Assembly (NCBI GenBank): GCA_965230605.1
Contig: CBDDLD010000004.1
Span: forward strand, 3,038,001 to 3,102,000
Length of the DNA stretch: 64,000 bases
From: CBDDLD01 sp965230605
Lineage (GTDB): Bacteria; Bacteroidota; Bacteroidia; Flavobacteriales; Flavobacteriaceae
Direction of reading: 5' to 3'
Made by a program: the position numbers and the translations under genes. The notes under the pieces were generated by a model. It made no database searches. It was not told where the DNA came from and saw nothing but the letters and a program-made list of their open reading frames with translations. Positions within the stretch are counted from its first letter, which is position 1, and each line of letters opens with the position of its first letter. Positions 53,280-62,585 of this stretch are shown here, piece by piece.

Positions 53280-53531
53280 TTACAGAAGTAAATACCCAAT
53301 AATGAATAGCACCGGCACAAAACCTAAGCATGAGATCAGAAGGCGATACTTAGATTTTCTAAAGAAATACAGAAGCAATAAAGGAAGTATCATAAATGCC
53401 GCTATGGTAAACAGCACTAAGCTCCACATTTCTGTTAAATATCCAAATCCACCGCCATAGTCCAGATATGCAAAAATATTAGTCAGTACTATATTTATTA
53501 CTAGTAATATTAGAACGTCCTTCCGTTTCAT
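53280..53531 (-). CDS. Small three-helix membrane protein (paralogue B)
   Basis: 83 residues with three hydrophobic helices and the core FRKSKYRLLISCLGFVPV. It is a clear paralogue of the protein at 51547-51807, with shared AYxD, YLT, LPL and KSKxRLxI positions and the same length. It lies 10 bases behind the ALDH7 gene and could be read with it. Function unknown. Confidence 0.7.
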   Translation of the reverse strand: MKRKDVLILLVINIVLTNIFAYLDYGGGFGYLTEMWSLVLFTIAAFMILPLLLLYFFRKSKYRLLISCLGFVPVLFIIGYLLL

Positions 53532-53541
53532 AATCTACTTA

Positions 53542-55095
53542 TTATAGATCGAACTTAATCCCTTGTGCTAAAGGTAAGTCTGTCGTATAATTAATGGTGT
53601 TGGTCTGACGACGCATATATACTTTCCAGGCATCAGATCCTGACTCACGTCCTCCACCAGTTTCTTTCTCTCCACCAAAAGCACCTCCGATTTCAGCCCC
53701 TGAGGTTCCGATATTAACATTTGCAATACCGCAATCAGATCCGGCATGACTTAAGAAACGTTCCGCTTCACGAAGATTATTAGTCATAATTGCAGAAGAT
53801 AAACCTTGAGCAACACCGTTTTGTGTATCTATAGCATTTTCAACACCTCCAGAATATTTTAATAAATATAATACCGGTGCAAATGTTTCGTGCTGTACAA
53901 TTTCGAAATGGTTTTCAGCTTCAGCAATAGCCGGTTTTACATAGCAGCCACTTTCATAGCCTTCTCCTTCTAGTACACCACCTTCAACAACGATATTACC
54001 ACCTTCTTCGACGACTTTTTCTAGAGCTGTCTTATACATTGCTACAGCATCCGTATCGATAAGTGGTCCTACATGGTTATTTTCATCTAATGGGTTTCCT
54101 ATTCTTAATTGGCCGTAAGCATCTACAATAGCATCTTTGACTTTATCATAAATACTATCGTGAATTATTAATCGTCTTGTCGATGTACAACGTTGCCCAC
54201 ATGTTCCTACAGCACCAAATACAGCACCAATGACTGTCATTTTAATATCTGCATCCGGAGTTACAATGATGGCATTATTACCACCAAGTTCTAATAACGA
54301 TTTTCCTAAACGCTCCCCTACAGTTTTAGCAACAATCTTACCCATTCTGGTCGATCCTGTTGCAGAAACTAAAGGAATACGATTATCTGTAGTCATCATT
54401 TCTCCAACTTTATAATCACCATTGATCAAGCAAGAAATGCCTTCAGGTAATCCATTTGCTTTAAATACCTCTGCAGCTATATTCTGGCATGCAACACCAC
54501 ACAAAGGTGCTTTTTCACTAGGTTTCCATACACATACATCTCCGCAAATCCATGCCAGTGCAGTATTCCATGACCATACAGCAACTGGGAAGTTAAATGC
54601 AGATATAATTCCCACAACACCTAATGGGTGGTACTGTTCATACATTCTATGCCCAGGGCGCTCAGAGTGCATTGTTAGACCGTGAAGCTGACGCGATAGT
54701 CCAACAGCAAAGTCACAGATATCGATCATCTCTTGCACTTCACCTAATCCTTCCTGATAACTCTTACCCATTTCATAAGAAACCAACTTTCCTAATGGCT
54801 CTTTAAGCTCTCTTAGTCTCTCTCCAAATTGTCTCACGATTTCACCACGTTGTGGTGCCGGCATAACGCGCCAAGTTTTAAAAGCAGAAGTCGCTGCTTT
54901 CATAACACGCTCATAATCCTCTTGAGTTGTAGATTTTACCTTCCCGATCAATTGGCCATCAACAGGTGAATAACTCTCTACAAGTTCTCCATTAGAAAAC
55001 CATTCAGACCCAGTGGAAGATCCTTCATTAACTGCCTTAACGCCTAATTGACTAAGGGCTTGCTCTATTCCGAAATCAGTAGCAACTGCTTGCAT
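53542..55095 (-). CDS. Aldehyde dehydrogenase, ALDH7 (aminoadipate-semialdehyde dehydrogenase-like)
   Basis: 517 residues. The NAD-binding LELGGNNAIIV segment with the general-base Glu and the GTCGQRCTSTRR segment with the catalytic Cys are intact. The GQRCTSTRR pattern and the length point to the ALDH7/AmaB group, which oxidises alpha-aminoadipic semialdehyde in lysine breakdown; other semialdehydes are possible. No other lysine-catabolism gene is adjacent. Confidence 0.88.
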   Translation of the reverse strand: MQAVATDFGIEQALSQLGVKAVNEGSSTGSEWFSNGELVESYSPVDGQLIGKVKSTTQEDYERVMKAATSAFKTWRVMPAPQRGEIVRQFGERLRELKEPLGKLVSYEMGKSYQEGLGEVQEMIDICDFAVGLSRQLHGLTMHSERPGHRMYEQYHPLGVVGIISAFNFPVAVWSWNTALAWICGDVCVWKPSEKAPLCGVACQNIAAEVFKANGLPEGISCLINGDYKVGEMMTTDNRIPLVSATGSTRMGKIVAKTVGERLGKSLLELGGNNAIIVTPDADIKMTVIGAVFGAVGTCGQRCTSTRRLIIHDSIYDKVKDAIVDAYGQLRIGNPLDENNHVGPLIDTDAVAMYKTALEKVVEEGGNIVVEGGVLEGEGYESGCYVKPAIAEAENHFEIVQHETFAPVLYLLKYSGGVENAIDTQNGVAQGLSSAIMTNNLREAERFLSHAGSDCGIANVNIGTSGAEIGGAFGGEKETGGGRESGSDAWKVYMRRQTNTINYTTDLPLAQGIKFDL

Positions 55096-55216
55096 ATTAT
55101 ATTGATTTTTTTCTATGATTTATGTTCTGCGAATATACTAATAAAAAGTCGTTCTAATGACGACAATTGTCTCATAAAAATGGTACCTTTAAAGCACTAA
55201 CATTTTATGTTTTATC

Positions 55217-56293
55217 ATGAAGAAACTAATTTCCATTCTAGCCCTTTTCATCATCTTATTTAACTGTCAAAATTCAAATACCGAAGAGGCTTCAAAAGCG
55301 CTGGCAGATGCTAAAGATAATACCACGATCAAGAAACCTGAATTTGCCATAGTTATTCACGGAGGAGCCGGAACTATTCTAAAGAAAAATATGACTCCTG
55401 AGAAAGAGGCTGCTTACAAAGCTAAGCTTGAAGAAGCCATAAAAGTTGGTCACGACATCCTAAAAAATGGAGGTACAAGTTTAGACGCTGTAGAAAAAAC
55501 AATCAATGTATTGGAGGATTCCCCATTATTTAATGCCGGAAAAGGTGCTGTTTTCACTCATGAAGAAACTAACGAATTAGATGCTTCTATTATGGATGGA
55601 AAAACATTAAACGCAGGGGCTTCAGCGGGAACAACCACAGTTAAAAATCCTATTAATCTTGCCCGTGCTGTGATGGAAAAATCAAATCATGTGATGCTTT
55701 CCGGGAAAGGCGCAGAAACTTTTGCTGAATCTCAAGGCATCAAATTAGTAGAGCCAGAATACTTCTACACTGAAAGCCGTTTTAATTCTTTAAAGCGCGT
55801 AAAAGACAGAGAGAAAGCTAAGCTAAATAATGATGGTAAAACGGCAGTTTTTTACGATCCCCATATCAAAGATTCAAAGTTTGGTACTGTTGGCTGTGCG
55901 GCTCTAGACAAACATGGCAATTTAGCTGCCGGAACCTCTACAGGAGGCATGACCAACAAGCGATGGGGGCGTATCGGTGATGCTCCAATTATAGGTGCTG
56001 GCACCTATGCCAATAATGCAACTTGTGCGGTCTCTAGTACAGGCTGGGGCGAATATTTTATAAGAGCTATGGTGGCTCATGACATTTCTGCCCTTATGGA
56101 GTATAAAGGCATGAGTCTAAAAGATGCTGCCAGAGAAGTCATTCATGATAAAGTAGGCGGTTTAGGTGGTGATGGCGGTATCGTTGCTGTCGATAAAGAC
56201 GGTAATATGGTTTTCGAATTTAATACTGCCGGAATGTACAGAGCAAGTATGAATGATAAAGGTGATTTAGTCATTGGCATCTACGAACAATAA
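55217..56293 (+). CDS. Lipoprotein isoaspartyl peptidase / L-asparaginase (Ntn hydrolase)
   Basis: 358 residues. The signal ends in a lipobox (IILFNC), so the enzyme is anchored in the envelope. It has AIVIHGGAGTI near the start of the fold, the autoprocessing site GTVGCAAL with its catalytic Thr, and the GTSTGGMTNKRWGRIGDAPI block. The precursor cleaves itself to alpha and beta chains in the family. It should remove isoaspartyl residues from peptides or hydrolyse asparagine outside the cytoplasm. Confidence 0.9.
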   Translation: MKKLISILALFIILFNCQNSNTEEASKALADAKDNTTIKKPEFAIVIHGGAGTILKKNMTPEKEAAYKAKLEEAIKVGHDILKNGGTSLDAVEKTINVLEDSPLFNAGKGAVFTHEETNELDASIMDGKTLNAGASAGTTTVKNPINLARAVMEKSNHVMLSGKGAETFAESQGIKLVEPEYFYTESRFNSLKRVKDREKAKLNNDGKTAVFYDPHIKDSKFGTVGCAALDKHGNLAAGTSTGGMTNKRWGRIGDAPIIGAGTYANNATCAVSSTGWGEYFIRAMVAHDISALMEYKGMSLKDAAREVIHDKVGGLGGDGGIVAVDKDGNMVFEFNTAGMYRASMNDKGDLVIGIYEQ

Positions 56294-56413
56294 GATTTAA
56301 GAACAATTTAACAACACCTCAAAATCTAAAAGCGAGTGGCCTTGCGTAGTTATTTAACAAGAAATGACCTACCACTTCTTTTAAATCACGTTCATTCTAA
56401 ATCTATCAACACT

Positions 56414-59400
56414 ATGCAAAACAAAAAATTCTTTGCCATAGCTATACTTTTGGCTATAGTAGTTTCATGTAAGAAAAAGGTAGTAGAAACCGATAACCTT
56501 TTTAAGTATAGAGATTATATAAGTTATACCACATCGGGGTTAACCTCTGTTGCTAACCCTATTAAAATTAGTGTAACAGAAGCGGTAGAAGCTTGGGAAA
56601 TTGATGAAGAGGTCGATAAAAGTCTTATCTCGATTTCACCCTATGTAGAAGGTCAACTCAAAGCAATAAATAAGCATACTTTAGTCTTTACTCCTGATGA
56701 AAACCTAGATCCTTCCACAGAATATACAGTTACAGTAAAGCTCAATAAGATTTATAAAGACATTCCTTCAGATTTCAAAAATTACACATTTCAGTTTAAA
56801 ACCTTAACGCCAAACTTTAATGTTATCACCAATAATCTGCAGTCTTATTCTAAAGATTGGCAATACTTAGATGGAGAAATAAGGTCAGCAGATATTATAA
56901 CACTAGAAGATGCTAAAGCATTGATTTCAGCAAGCCAAAACAATGAAGCGTTATCTATTGTGTGGAATGAAGTTAGTGGCACTTCAAAATATTTCGAATT
57001 TAAAATAGACAGTATCCATCGTACTATTAATGATGGAAGTATTACCGTAAAATGGAACGGAAAAGCTATAAAAGCAGATAATAAAGGAGAGAGTGATATT
57101 GCAATCCCTGGAAAAAATAATTTCACAATTGTTGATGTGAATGTGATTCAAACACCGGAACAACACCTTTCTATTAATTTTTCTGACCCTCTAAAAAAAC
57201 AGCAAAACTTTGATGGATTGATTAGTATTCAGAATGTTAGTAGTCCAAAATATATTGTTGATGGTAATGTCTTAAAAGTATATCCGAATACACGATTAAC
57301 CGGAGATATATTGATTGAAGCCTTTCAGGGTATTACAAATACCGATAACTATAAGCTAAAAAATGCCTTCTCTAGAACAATCACTTTCGAATCTCAAAAA
57401 CCTCAGGTGCGTCTAGTAAATAACGGTGTTATTTTACCAAACTCTGAAGCCCTTAGATTTAATTTTGAAGCGGTAAACCTCAGTCATGTCGATGTAAGAA
57501 TCATCAAGATCTTCGAAGATAACATTCTACAGCTCTTACAAGATGATAATTTAAATAGTAATAATGATTATAGCATTAAAAAAGTTGGTCGTAGAATAGC
57601 CAAGGAGACCATCACCCTTGTTCAAAATGCATCAGAGAATACCGGAAAATGGAAGGCGTACAGTATTGATCTTTCTAATTATTTTAAGGCAGATCCCGGC
57701 GCTATCTATAGAGTTGAATTAAGTTTCAATAAGTCGTATTCATTATACGATTGCAACATCAATTCTGATGATGACAATGATGAAGAGGATTATTATGAAG
57801 AAGAAACCTATTATGAAAACGATCTGGCTTCAATTGAAGAAGAAGAACTTAGGGAAGAGCGCTATTGGGATGACCTTACTTATAATTATAGAAACTACAG
57901 ATATAATTGGAGAGAACGAGACAATCCATGTCATGATGCCTATTATAATAGAAATAGAGTAGTTTCTCAAAATCTTATAGCATCTAACCTAGGAGTCATC
58001 GCAAAACGCGGTAGTAATAATTCCTATGTTTTTGCCGTTACGGACATCTTAACTACAAATCCGGAATCTGGTGCATCGATCACACTATATAATTACCAAC
58101 AACAAGCTTTAAAGAACATCACAACCAATGGCGATGGTATTGCAGAAGTAGATATTGATAAACATGCCGCTTTTGCAATTGTCAGCAAAGGGAAAAATAA
58201 CAGTTATGTAAAGCTAAAAGATGGAAATGCTCTATCGCTTAGTAAGTTTGATGTTTCCGGTAAGCGATTACAGCGCGGACTAAAAGGGTATATCTATGGA
58301 GAGCGTGGCGTTTGGCGCCCGGGAGACACATTGTTTCTCACATTTATGCTTAATGACAATGCTAATAAGCTTCCTAAACGTCACCCCGTAAAACTAGAAA
58401 TTACCGACCCTGTAGGTAAGTTAGTGCACCGTAAAGTCTCTGTAGACAACATCAATAATGTATTTGCATTTAAAGTTCCAACCTCAGCAGACTACAAGAC
58501 AGGAAACTATAACGCTAAAGTTTCTGTTGGGGGCGCAGTATTCAACAAAAATTTAAAAATCGAAACTGTAAAACCTAACCGATTAAAGATCAAGGTTGAC
58601 TTTAAAGATGATGTCTTAACTCCTAAATCGCCATTAAATGGCACGCTAAAAGTAGCTTGGTTACATGGCGCACCTGCGAAAAATATTAAGGCTGAAGTCA
58701 AAGCTAAATTCAGTACAACTAATACCAGTTTTAAAAATTATAAGTCGTACATCTTTAATGATCCAACACGAAAATTCAGTACTGAAGAGATTAATGTTTT
58801 TGAAGGTAATATCAATGCAAATGGTGAGGCCGTAATTAATAGAAACCTTAGTGTCTCCGGAAACGCTCCGGGAATGCTCAATGTTCAGTTTTTGGTTCGT
58901 GCTTTTGAAAATGGGGGCGATTTTTCTCTTGATGCTTTTACCAAAACTTATGCTCCATACGAATCGTTTGTAGGTCTAAGGTCCCCTGAAGGAAATGCAT
59001 ACGGCTCATATTTTACAGGAGAAGATCATACGTTTGATATTGCTACAGTTGATGCCTATGGTAAGCCTGTTTCCAGAGACGATTTGGAAGTTAAAGTGTA
59101 TAAGGTAGAATGGCGATGGTGGTGGAACTCCTCTTATGATGATCTTTCCAGCTATGTATCTAGCAACTATCATAGACCCGTACAAAGCTTCAAGATCTCT
59201 ACCGGTAATAATGGAAAAACCAGTTTCAAAATTAATATCCCTGATGATGACCGTGGTCGTTTTCTTATTCGAATTTTAGACCCTAAAAGTGGTCATGCTA
59301 CCGGAAGAACAGCATATTTTTACAAGAACTGGTGGCAAAACTCACCAGCCGGTGATAAGGAAGCTGCAAAAATGTTGGTGTTTGCTTCCGATAAAGAAAA

Positions 59401-61975
59401 TTATAACGTTGGAGAAACTGCAAAAATTACATTCCCTTCCGCTAGTGAAGGTAGAGCTCTGGTGAGTATTGAAAACGGTTCTGAGGTATTAAGCCATCAA
59501 TGGGTTAAAACTTCTAAGGGTGAAACGACAGTAGACATTCCTGTAACTTCAGAAATGGCGCCTAATGTGTTCGTTAATATTTCATTACTTCAACCTCATG
59601 CTATTTCGTCTAACGATCTCCCTATACGATTATATGGTATTATTCCACTGCTAGTTGAGAATCCTGAGACCAAGCTTCAGCCTGTGATTTCGATGCCGGA
59701 TGAACTGAAGCCAAAAACAAATTATACGATTAAAGTCTCAGAAAAGAATGATAAACCAATGACCTATACCATTGCTGTGGTTGAGGAAGGCCTTTTAGAT
59801 CTAACGCGTTTTAAAACGCCCAATGCATGGAATTCATTTTATGCCAGAGAAGCCTTGGGGGTTAGAACCTGGGATGTTTTTGATGATGTTATTGGTGCTT
59901 ATTCCGGAAGTATCGATCAGGTATTTGCTATTGGTGGTGATGGTAGCGCTGCCAAAGGTAAAAACAAGAAAGCCAATCGATTTAAACCCGTAGTCACCTA
60001 CCTTGGTCCTTTCTTATTAGGTAAGGGTGAAACGGATACGCATGATATCAAAATGCCTAATTATGTAGGTTCGGTAAGAGCTATGGTCATTGCCAGTGAT
60101 AACACCAAAGCGGCTTATGGTAGTGATGAAAAAACTGTTCCTGTAAAGCAGCCATTAATGGTCTTAGCATCACTACCGCGTAAATTAAGTCCGGGTGAAA
60201 AAGTAATGCTCCCGGTGACTGTTTTTGCCATGAAGCCTAAAGTAAAAAATGTGTCTTTAAGCTTGAAGCTTAGCGACGATATATCCATTGTAGGTAATAA
60301 AAGCCAATCTCTGAGGTTCGATAAGCCCGATGAAAAAATGGCGTATTTTGAACTGGATGTCAGTAAAGCTAAAGGGGTTAATACAATTGAAGTTATTGCC
60401 TCCGGTAATGGAGAGCGATCTACTTATAAGGTAGAGATTGATGTGTTCAATCCAAATCCTATGACTTCAAAATACATCGACAATACTTTACAAGCAAATA
60501 CTTCTGAAACTGTATCGATATCCACATTTGGAGTTCCGGGAAGTAATACGGCTACCGTTGAGTTTTCTACACTTCCGCCCATGGATTTTACACGTCGTTT
60601 GCAATACCTTATAAGATATCCTCATGGCTGTGTGGAACAAACCACATCGAGTGTATTTCCTCAATTGTTCTTAGCAGATATTTTTGATCTGTCTGATACC
60701 AAAAAAACTAAGATTCAAAATAACATAAAACAAGGGATTAGACGCCTTGGAAGATTCCAGCGTCCAGATGGCGGCTTAAGTTATTGGATTGGGGAAAGCA
60801 GAGCTAATGATTGGGGAACAAGCTATGCCGGACATTTTATGTTAGAAGCCGAAAAGAAAGGCTATGTGCTGCCTATCTCTTTCAAGTCTAACTGGATTCG
60901 CTATCAACAAAACGAAGCCAGAAATTGGCGCCCAAGTTACAGAAATTATAACTCCGATCTGGCACAGGCCTATCGCCTGTATACACTTGCCTTAGCTGGA
61001 AAGCCTGATCTAGCTGCTATGAATCGATTGAGGGCATTTAGTGAAATCTCCAACGAAGCCAAATGGCGATTAGCGGCTGCTTATGCCTTAGCAGGACAAA
61101 CAGAAGCTAGTGATGCAATTTCCAAAACAGCTAATGTTGATTTTGAGCCTAAGCGTTATGATTATTACACCTATGGATCTGTAGATCGAAATAGAGCTAT
61201 GGCATTAGAAACTATGGTGATCACTAAAAACCCTAAAACTCAGGAATTGGCAAGATCTATTGCTAAAGTGTTATCAGGTGATGGCTGGATGAGCACACAA
61301 TCCACAGCCTACAGCTTATTAGCCATGACAAGACTCGTTGAGTATAACGGAGGAAAAGCTATGCAGCTCAGTTATACACTTAATGGAGCAACCCAAACCA
61401 TTGATACGGAGAGCACCATTGCACTCAGAGATTTAGATATTAAAGAGGGTAACAACAGCCTGAAGATCACCAATCAGAAAGACAATGCCGTTTACGTGAG
61501 GGTTTTAAATTCAGGGAAGTTACCATTAGGACAAGAGCTGGTAGCACAACGCGGTTTGAGTGTATCTGTTACCTATAAAGACCTGAATGGAAATAGAATT
61601 GATATTTCGAAGCTACAGCAGGGTCAAGATTTTGTTGCTACAGTAAGCGTTAAAAATCAAAAAGCTGAGCGTGTTAATGATGTGGCTCTGACACAAATTT
61701 TTCCTTCGGGATGGGAAATTGTCAATACTCGTTTTACAGATTTTGGAGATACAACTGTTAGCCCTGCCAGGCACACAGATCTCAGGGACGACCGTGTTAA
61801 CTTCTATTTTGATATGGATAGACGTGGAAGAAACGGAAGCACCAAAACATTTACGGTAATGTTGAATGCGTCCTATTTAGGAAAATATTACCTCCCTGGT
61901 GTTCAGGCTGAAGCCATGTATGACAATGACTATTTAGTGAGAAACAAAGGACAATGGATAGAAGTCATAAAATAA
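56414..61975 (+). CDS. Alpha-2-macroglobulin family lipoprotein
   Basis: 1853 residues from MQNKKFFAIAILLAIVVSCK, with a lipobox (IVVSC). The upstream frame from 56336 begins at a TTG and lacks a signal, so I reject it. The protein has macroglobulin-type MG domains over most of its length (YGERGVWRPGDTLFLTFMLN is the MG2-like block), and an intact thioester motif GCVEQ (Cys1406, Glu1408, Gln1409), then a thioester-domain helix region (FQRPDGGLSYW). Bacterial A2Ms trap proteases in the periplasm. A strongly acidic, Tyr-rich insertion lies at about 440-500. Its stop overlaps the next ATG by one base. Confidence 0.93.
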   Translation: MQNKKFFAIAILLAIVVSCKKKVVETDNLFKYRDYISYTTSGLTSVANPIKISVTEAVEAWEIDEEVDKSLISISPYVEGQLKAINKHTLVFTPDENLDPSTEYTVTVKLNKIYKDIPSDFKNYTFQFKTLTPNFNVITNNLQSYSKDWQYLDGEIRSADIITLEDAKALISASQNNEALSIVWNEVSGTSKYFEFKIDSIHRTINDGSITVKWNGKAIKADNKGESDIAIPGKNNFTIVDVNVIQTPEQHLSINFSDPLKKQQNFDGLISIQNVSSPKYIVDGNVLKVYPNTRLTGDILIEAFQGITNTDNYKLKNAFSRTITFESQKPQVRLVNNGVILPNSEALRFNFEAVNLSHVDVRIIKIFEDNILQLLQDDNLNSNNDYSIKKVGRRIAKETITLVQNASENTGKWKAYSIDLSNYFKADPGAIYRVELSFNKSYSLYDCNINSDDDNDEEDYYEEETYYENDLASIEEEELREERYWDDLTYNYRNYRYNWRERDNPCHDAYYNRNRVVSQNLIASNLGVIAKRGSNNSYVFAVTDILTTNPESGASITLYNYQQQALKNITTNGDGIAEVDIDKHAAFAIVSKGKNNSYVKLKDGNALSLSKFDVSGKRLQRGLKGYIYGERGVWRPGDTLFLTFMLNDNANKLPKRHPVKLEITDPVGKLVHRKVSVDNINNVFAFKVPTSADYKTGNYNAKVSVGGAVFNKNLKIETVKPNRLKIKVDFKDDVLTPKSPLNGTLKVAWLHGAPAKNIKAEVKAKFSTTNTSFKNYKSYIFNDPTRKFSTEEINVFEGNINANGEAVINRNLSVSGNAPGMLNVQFLVRAFENGGDFSLDAFTKTYAPYESFVGLRSPEGNAYGSYFTGEDHTFDIATVDAYGKPVSRDDLEVKVYKVEWRWWWNSSYDDLSSYVSSNYHRPVQSFKISTGNNGKTSFKINIPDDDRGRFLIRILDPKSGHATGRTAYFYKNWWQNSPAGDKEAAKMLVFASDKENYNVGETAKITFPSASEGRALVSIENGSEVLSHQWVKTSKGETTVDIPVTSEMAPNVFVNISLLQPHAISSNDLPIRLYGIIPLLVENPETKLQPVISMPDELKPKTNYTIKVSEKNDKPMTYTIAVVEEGLLDLTRFKTPNAWNSFYAREALGVRTWDVFDDVIGAYSGSIDQVFAIGGDGSAAKGKNKKANRFKPVVTYLGPFLLGKGETDTHDIKMPNYVGSVRAMVIASDNTKAAYGSDEKTVPVKQPLMVLASLPRKLSPGEKVMLPVTVFAMKPKVKNVSLSLKLSDDISIVGNKSQSLRFDKPDEKMAYFELDVSKAKGVNTIEVIASGNGERSTYKVEIDVFNPNPMTSKYIDNTLQANTSETVSISTFGVPGSNTATVEFSTLPPMDFTRRLQYLIRYPHGCVEQTTSSVFPQLFLADIFDLSDTKKTKIQNNIKQGIRRLGRFQRPDGGLSYWIGESRANDWGTSYAGHFMLEAEKKGYVLPISFKSNWIRYQQNEARNWRPSYRNYNSDLAQAYRLYTLALAGKPDLAAMNRLRAFSEISNEAKWRLAAAYALAGQTEASDAISKTANVDFEPKRYDYYTYGSVDRNRAMALETMVITKNPKTQELARSIAKVLSGDGWMSTQSTAYSLLAMTRLVEYNGGKAMQLSYTLNGATQTIDTESTIALRDLDIKEGNNSLKITNQKDNAVYVRVLNSGKLPLGQELVAQRGLSVSVTYKDLNGNRIDISKLQQGQDFVATVSVKNQKAERVNDVALTQIFPSGWEIVNTRFTDFGDTTVSPARHTDLRDDRVNFYFDMDRRGRNGSTKTFTVMLNASYLGKYYLPGVQAEAMYDNDYLVRNKGQWIEVIK

Positions 61976-62271
61976 TGAAGCTTTTTCAACCAAAAGTTGT
62001 GGTTCTACTTATTGCTACAGGAGCATATGTAAGTTCTTGTACTTCTGACATTGAGATATTAGAAAGCTATAAATGGAAACACGGTGGAGGAGTTCATATT
62101 GGTGATTTTGTATCCTTTAAAAGGATGTACAAAGTAACTAATGATACTATTTATAAAAATGATGAAAAAGTAGCAGTCATTAAAGAGCTTAAAAAAAGAA
62201 TAGACGGATCAAGAGTATTAATAATAAAATCTATTTCTAGTGACTCTACTGGAACTTATTTTGCAAAATAA
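61975..62271 (+). CDS. Small lipoprotein in the A2M-pbpC cluster
   Basis: 98 residues from MKLFQPKVVVLLIATGAYVS, with a lipobox (YVSSC). The mature 75 residues look like a small beta protein (HIGDFVSFKRMYKVTNDTIY then VLIIKSISSDSTGTYFAK). No family recognised. TAATG coupling to A2M puts it in the same operon. Confidence 0.7.
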   Translation: MKLFQPKVVVLLIATGAYVSSCTSDIEILESYKWKHGGGVHIGDFVSFKRMYKVTNDTIYKNDEKVAVIKELKKRIDGSRVLIIKSISSDSTGTYFAK

Positions 62272-62276
62272 AATGT

Positions 62277-62585
62277 ATGAAAAACTTTAAACCGTACTAT
62301 GCTGTCATTTTCACCTCAACCCACACAGATACCACAGCGGGTTATGATGAAATGGCACAACGCATGGAAGATCTGGCCAAAGAACAAGATGGCTTTTTAG
62401 GTATCGACTCTGCTAGAAGCGCTGTCGGTATTTCTGTGAGTTATTGGGAAAGTCTTGATGCTATTAAGGCATGGAAGTCTCATTCTGAACATTTGATGGC
62501 ACAAGAACTAGGACGATCTAAATGGTATAACTGGTATAATGTAAGAGTTTGTAAAGTAGAACGCGAATACGAATTTAATCCTTGA
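62277..62585 (+). CDS. Antibiotic biosynthesis monooxygenase (ABM) family protein
   Basis: 102 residues. The ferredoxin-like ABM pattern is clear: YYAVIFTSTHTD, EMAQRMEDLAKEQDGFLGID and VSYWESLDAIKAWKSHSEHL. ABM-fold proteins include heme-degrading and quinone monooxygenases as well as small non-enzymatic ones; the substrate cannot be told. It starts 5 bases after the lipoprotein stop and overlaps pbpC. Confidence 0.85.
   Translation: MKNFKPYYAVIFTSTHTDTTAGYDEMAQRMEDLAKEQDGFLGIDSARSAVGISVSYWESLDAIKAWKSHSEHLMAQELGRSKWYNWYNVRVCKVEREYEFNP

Noticed and set aside
55140..55165. Short GTCGT/ACGAC inverted repeat between the ALDH7 and isoaspartyl peptidase genes
   Set aside because: Five-base arms can arise by chance in a gap of 120 bases.
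56336..56413. 26-residue N-terminal extension of A2M
   Set aside because: It begins at a TTG and would bury the lipoprotein signal and lipobox that begin at 56414.
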